Origin: an uncultured Pelagibacteraceae bacterium
GTDB taxonomy: Bacteria > Pseudomonadota > Alphaproteobacteria > Pelagibacterales > Pelagibacteraceae
Assembly: GCA_902594915.1 (NCBI GenBank)
Contig: CACJOA010000010.1
Location: forward strand, 1-37,922
Length of the DNA stretch: 37,922 nt
Direction: 5' to 3'
In this document: positions 35,198 through 37,922 of the stretch, in pieces
How positions within the stretch are numbered: position 1 is the stretch's first letter
Layout: each line of letters starts with the position of its first letter
Notes under the pieces: model-generated
Database searches by the model: none
What the model saw: the letters and a program-made list of their open reading frames with translations, nothing else
What the model was told of the DNA's origin: nothing
Made by a program: the position numbers and the translations under genes

Positions 35198-36173
35198 AAT
35201 TTGTAAAAATCTTGGTATAGGAAATTCAACTGGTTTAGGTATGGCTCCGTTTATAGTAAATCATCCAACATTATTGAATAACTGGATACTTTGTAGGGAA
35301 ACAGCTCTTAAAAAAATTCGAGAAATTAAAAAAGTTAAAGATAAAGAAATAGATATATTCAAAAAGTGTTTGAGAAATTCTATAAAAAATATCACAAGCT
35401 GGAATACAAATAGTGAGTATCAACTTAAAAAGATAAAGTCTTTACTGTACAATATAAGAAAATTTATTGATTATATCGAAAATGAATTCAATTTCAAAAC
35501 GGAATATCCTTTTAATAGAATTTATAATTGGTTAGAAAACGAAACTTGTCATGAATGTATTGAATATGTAGTTTCAATTATGATGGAGCCTTACAGTAGA
35601 ATAGTTAATCCTCTTATAAGCAAGATGAGCTCTGATGAAGAAAAATATTTTAATATTCCAACATACAGAAAAGTTGGAGAATTAAAAAGAATTATTGAAA
35701 AAAGGTATTCAAATATTTTGTCAATTAATTTTGATAAGAAAGAAAATCTCAAGAAATTTTGGTTTATCTCGAAAAATAAGGAGGAGCCAAGAATAGCTAA
35801 TCGATTTGAAGAGCAAGGGTCGAACTTGGAACAACCCCTTGCTATAGCTAGAGATATAAAAAAATTACATGAAAAATTATTATTACAAAATGATGATCAA
35901 ACTATAGATCATTTTTTAGTTTATAATTCTGATCTAAGACATGTTGTAAGAAGAGCTTTTATAATTGAGAAATTTCCCTACTCAGAGATTCAAGATAACA
36001 CAATAAGTGAAAAGGTAATGCCAATTGATATGTTAAGACTTAAATTATCTTTTTTCGGTGCTGTAAAATTTGATCCCAGATCTGACAAATGGTTAAGAAT
36101 ATGCATGTTTAAGGGAGCACCTCTACCTTATGAGCTCAAAGAATTTGATGAGCACTGGATCTATAATTCATAA
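35133..36173 (+). CDS. Unrecognised protein, C-terminal part of the frameshifted gene
   Basis: Open frame of 346 codons. Its first ~15 residues (to about 35177) are an out-of-frame reading of the preceding coding sequence, and there is no ribosome binding site, so it is unlikely to start here. From 'AVKLENEICKNLGIGNSTGL' onward it looks like continuous native protein, with 'GMAPFIVNHPTLLNNWIL', 'YVVSIMMEPYSRIVNPL' and a C-terminal 'WIYNS'. Deleting one A of the A8 run fuses it to the upstream part. The DUF3726 gene begins 3 nt after its stop. Function unknown. Confidence 0.55.
   Translation: MIKLIILQNIKIQKKAVKLENEICKNLGIGNSTGLGMAPFIVNHPTLLNNWILCRETALKKIREIKKVKDKEIDIFKKCLRNSIKNITSWNTNSEYQLKKIKSLLYNIRKFIDYIENEFNFKTEYPFNRIYNWLENETCHECIEYVVSIMMEPYSRIVNPLISKMSSDEEKYFNIPTYRKVGELKRIIEKRYSNILSINFDKKENLKKFWFISKNKEEPRIANRFEEQGSNLEQPLAIARDIKKLHEKLLLQNDDQTIDHFLVYNSDLRHVVRRAFIIEKFPYSEIQDNTISEKVMPIDMLRLKLSFFGAVKFDPRSDKWLRICMFKGAPLPYELKEFDEHWIYNS
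35170..35177 (+). repeat. A8 run at the frameshift point
   Basis: Eight consecutive A (after TCC, before GCAG). Seven would keep a single open frame through both halves of the interrupted gene; eight sends the reading into a stop 18 nt further on. Possible sequencing error, mutation or slippage site. Confidence 0.8.
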
Positions 36174-36176
36174 CTC

Positions 36177-36788
36177 ATGAAATCTTTAAGTGAAATAGAG
36201 ACAATTACTAAAAGATCTAGCCGCGCAGTTGGATTTTCTTGGGGTGAAGCAGAAGAGGTGGGAAAATGTGTCAGAGAATTAGAATTATTGGGCTTTGCAG
36301 GAATTAAGAGTTTAAATTTATATTATCAAAAAAAAAAAAATGTAAATTTTGAAGAATTAAATTTAGTGAGCAAAACTAATAAACCAAAAAAATATCCATT
36401 TTGTCCTATTAGTGTAGGAATAAGTTTTTTAGATCAAATTAAAAAAATTGAAAATATAAAAAAATGTACCTTTGAGAATATTGCATTCCCTATTTTGTTA
36501 TTACCATTTATAAGCAGAGGATCCGAGATAATAGGAAAAAAAATATTACTTAAATTTGATGAATTTAAGTTTTTGTTAAATTTCAGTTTAAATATATCGA
36601 CTAACTTTTTTGATAGAGATCTACCTCAAAAAGCAAAAAATATTGAAATTTCTTTTTTAGAAAATATTGATAACTTTAGTGATAACGATTGGAAATATCT
36701 TTATAAACTATCAGAGGAAACTTTTGTTGAGGAGTCTGATAGTCTGAAAAAAGATGCAGCTGGCGCAGGATTAACTGATAATGATTAA
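36177..36788 (+). CDS. DUF3726 family protein
   Basis: 203-aa soluble protein. The N-terminal 'SLSEIETITKRSSRAVGFSW' followed by 'GEAEEVGKCVRELELLGFAG' matches the DUF3726 start as I remember it: a short helix-turn-helix-like region with Gly-Trp/Ser-Trp. No catalytic motif is visible. Function unknown. The coding sequence contains an A13 run (36328-36340), encoding Gln-Lys-Lys-Lys-Asn, yet stays in frame. It follows the split gene by 3 nt and overlaps the CxxC protein gene by 8 nt. Confidence 0.72.
   Translation: MKSLSEIETITKRSSRAVGFSWGEAEEVGKCVRELELLGFAGIKSLNLYYQKKKNVNFEELNLVSKTNKPKKYPFCPISVGISFLDQIKKIENIKKCTFENIAFPILLLPFISRGSEIIGKKILLKFDEFKFLLNFSLNISTNFFDRDLPQKAKNIEISFLENIDNFSDNDWKYLYKLSEETFVEESDSLKKDAAGAGLTDND
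36328..36340 (+). repeat. A13 homopolymer inside the DUF3726 gene
   Basis: Thirteen consecutive A, the longest homopolymer I noticed. The gene reads through in frame here, but runs this long are highly prone to replication and transcription slippage. Confidence 0.85.
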
Positions 36789-36942
36789 AAAAAAAGATAT
36801 TTTAGAAAAAAATTTAAAGGAATTAGACGAAGTCTGTGATGAATGTAAACAAAAGCATGAAAGTGTTACACATAATCTTATTTTAACAGGTTTTAAAATT
36901 TGTTATTCCTGCAGAGTTTCAAAAACTATTTTTCCAATTTAA
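36781..36942 (+). CDS. Small CxxC...CxxC zinc-ribbon-like protein
   Basis: 53-aa ORF overlapping the DUF3726 stop by 8 nt. It has a Lys-rich helical start, then 'VCDECKQKH' (Cys19, Cys22) and 'ICYSCRVS' (Cys41, Cys44), the four-Cys pattern of a zinc knuckle. The length between pairs (18 residues) is normal for a zinc ribbon. Position at the end of the M19-like/unknown/DUF3726 cassette suggests it belongs to it. Its stop overlaps the convergent Yip1 gene by 4 nt. Confidence 0.6.
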   Translation: MIKKKDILEKNLKELDEVCDECKQKHESVTHNLILTGFKICYSCRVSKTIFPI

Positions 36943-37481
36943 ATGTTATTAACTGGTAGCATATCCATTCTACTCATCACAAATGAGATAGATAGAAAAG
37001 CTATTATTAAAAAAGACAAGAAAACTATCCCAAAAGATTTAAAATTAGACTTCAAATTTAAAACCTGTTTAGTTGAAATTATCAAAGCAGCAAATATCCA
37101 AAATTGAGTTAAAAAAATTATTGGAACCATCAGTTCTGGCGATATCGCAAAAAACCTTAACAAACCTGGGGCGTGAGCGAATCCTACAGAGGTGAGAACC
37201 TTTTTGAATGGAACATTAGATTGTTTATCTGGAAATAGTTTTACACCAATCACAAATATAAGTACTGCCCAAACAAACCATGTAATGATTGCTGTAAGGC
37301 CAGATAATGCTATTGCAGTTTTTATTACTGTATTTGCTGCTACTGCACCAGCTATTCCATCTAAAATCATAATTAGGCCAGCAAAATAAATTGATGCTTC
37401 ACCAAAGTTCTTATTATCACTATAAAGAGTACGGTCTAATTTTATAGATTTGAAAATTATGTTAAGAAATTCACCAAACAT
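36939..37481 (-). CDS. Yip1-family membrane protein
   Basis: 180-aa integral membrane protein with five hydrophobic segments and a short soluble N-terminus ('FGEFLNIIFKSIKLDRTLYS'). The arrangement of membrane helices, with 'LTAIITWFVWAVLIFVIGVK' and 'LTSVGFAHAPGLLRFFAI', fits bacterial Yip1-domain proteins. Function in bacteria unknown. Its ATG overlaps the stop of the upstream 34-aa peptide (TAATG). Confidence 0.75.
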   Translation of the reverse strand: MFGEFLNIIFKSIKLDRTLYSDNKNFGEASIYFAGLIMILDGIAGAVAANTVIKTAIALSGLTAIITWFVWAVLIFVIGVKLFPDKQSNVPFKKVLTSVGFAHAPGLLRFFAISPELMVPIIFLTQFWIFAALIISTKQVLNLKSNFKSFGIVFLSFLIIAFLSISFVMSRMDMLPVNNI

Positions 37482-37585
37482 TAGTCTTTATTTTTTTTTT
37501 GCTCTTTGTAAGAAACAATTAATGGAATTAGTATTAAAGCAATAGTTATTACAATGCAAATTGCAATTAAAAAAATTTTATCCAT
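37481..37585 (-). CDS. 34-aa single-span membrane peptide
   Basis: ORF with one hydrophobic helix, 'IFLIAICIVITIALILIPLI', then a basic tail rich in Lys. Its stop overlaps the Yip1 start codon (TAATG), a common sign of translational coupling, and it lies just after an intrinsic terminator. Short length leaves doubt, but position and composition favour a real gene. Confidence 0.5.
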   Translation of the reverse strand: MDKIFLIAICIVITIALILIPLIVSYKEQKKNKD

Positions 37586-37593
37586 TATAATTT

Positions 37594-37628
37594 AAAAAAA
37601 AGAGGAGAGAGCGCAAAATCTCTTCTCT
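37594..37628 (-). terminator. Rho-independent terminator after the dmdA-like gene
   Basis: On the minus strand a 10-bp stem (AGAGAAGAGA pairing with TCTCTCCTCT, one mismatch) with an eight-base loop TTTTGCGC is followed by a run of seven T. It sits 11 nt past the stop of the dmdA-like gene and upstream of the small membrane peptide, so those genes need readthrough or their own promoter. Confidence 0.75.
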
Positions 37629-37639
37629 AAATTTTTAAC

Positions 37640-37922
37640 CTATCCTTTTACTACTTCTCTAGTATTAGCATTAAATGACTCTTTAAAAGGAATATCAACA
37701 ATTACAGCATCTACAGGCATTCCTGGTTTATCAGAGTAATTTTGAGGAAGATGTACTTTATATTTAGTTCCTACATTGCCTTTTGGAAAGCCATTAGTAT
37801 TTAAAGTTCCATCAAAAGGAACATACCCCATTGCTATATTCTTTTTTTTCTCTGGGTGATACCATGGAGAAGTAATGAACCCAACAGGATCACCTCCGTT
37901 TTCGGGTGAAATGAGCCAAAAA
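37640..37922 (-). CDS. dmdA: DMSP demethylase DmdA-like (GcvT-fold), C-terminal end, truncated by window edge
   Basis: Only the last 93 residues are in the window; the gene continues beyond base 37922, and the ATG at 37831 is internal. The visible part is a GcvT C-terminal barrel: 'GGDPVGFITSPWYHPEKKKN', 'AMGYVPFDGTLN', 'VGTKYKVHLP' and the terminal 'IPFKESFNANTREVVKG'. The extended tail ending 'NxNTREV' resembles DmdA-type demethylases more than ordinary glycine-cleavage T protein, and SAR11 genomes carry dmdA. Demethylation would hand a methyl group from DMSP to tetrahydrofolate, linking with Fhs-type C1 metabolism. Assigned from memory of the family. Confidence 0.6.
   Translation of the reverse strand, partial: FWLISPENGGDPVGFITSPWYHPEKKKNIAMGYVPFDGTLNTNGFPKGNVGTKYKVHLPQNYSDKPGMPVDAVIVDIPFKESFNANTREVVKG

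Noticed and set aside
1..37922. tRNA, rRNA, CRISPR arrays, insertion sequences, prophage
   Set aside because: Read for cloverleaf-like, repeat-spacer and transposase features; none found.

Overview
The window looks like a chromosomal segment from an alphaproteobacterium of the SAR11 clade (Candidatus Pelagibacter or a close relative). The evidence is very low GC, tiny intergenic gaps, many overlapping stop codons, lysine- and asparagine-rich proteins, and a gene set typical of streamlined marine heterotrophs: polyamine-type and branched-chain amino acid ABC importers, formate-THF ligase, aconitase A, a photolyase, and the C-terminus of a GcvT-fold protein that reads like DMSP demethylase DmdA. 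No database was searched; the taxonomic call is inference. I saw no rRNA, tRNA, insertion sequence, prophage or CRISPR.

Layout. 1-3866 (+): two spermidine/putrescine-type permeases (the first cut by the left edge) followed after 12 nt by a fused 3-hydroxyacyl-CoA dehydrogenase/enoyl-CoA hydratase. 3859-5222 (-): a secreted HExxH protein and a membrane-anchored cyclophilin. 5277-7690 (+): agmatinase-family ureohydrolase and an aldehyde dehydrogenase, a plausible guanidino-compound pathway. 7687-8877 (-): ArgE-type deacetylase. 8907-16344 (+): CsaA, LysE exporter, aconitase, YfgM-like protein, BamB, cupin, ZapE-like ATPase and YjbQ. 16345-16950 (+): two Fur-box-like sites upstream of an 8-cysteine 58-aa protein and a DUF2061 membrane protein. 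16955-19487 (-): photolyase and a PLP-dependent ammonia-lyase. 19661-20611 (+): GpsA. 20608-25749 (-): a complete liv importer (binding protein, two ATPases, two permeases) with tandem hairpins after the binding-protein gene. 25988-26770 (+): class I glutamine amidotransferase. 26767-29379 (-): Fhs and an EamA transporter. 29504-29825 (+): a small lipoprotein whose start is out of frame across an A9T9 run. 29815-33447 (-): purE, purK, GNAT acetyltransferase, cold-shock protein, Asp/Glu racemase and an unknown 145-aa protein.

33549-36942 (+) is the most intriguing block: a peptidase-M19-like protein lacking several canonical metal ligands, an unrecognised protein of about 551 aa split by a one-base frameshift in an A8 run, a DUF3726 protein carrying an A13 run, and a 53-aa CxxC...CxxC protein. 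The genes are tightly packed and look like one functional unit of unknown role. 36939-37922 (-): a Yip1-family membrane protein, a 34-aa membrane peptide, an intrinsic terminator and the 3' end of the dmdA-like gene.

Metabolically the segment combines uptake of amino acids and polyamine-like compounds, breakdown of guanidino and acyl-CoA intermediates, one-carbon metabolism (Fhs, DmdA-like), purine synthesis (PurE/PurK) and envelope biogenesis (BamB, YfgM). No gene stretch longer than 300 bases is empty; the longest intergenic gap is 25750-25987.
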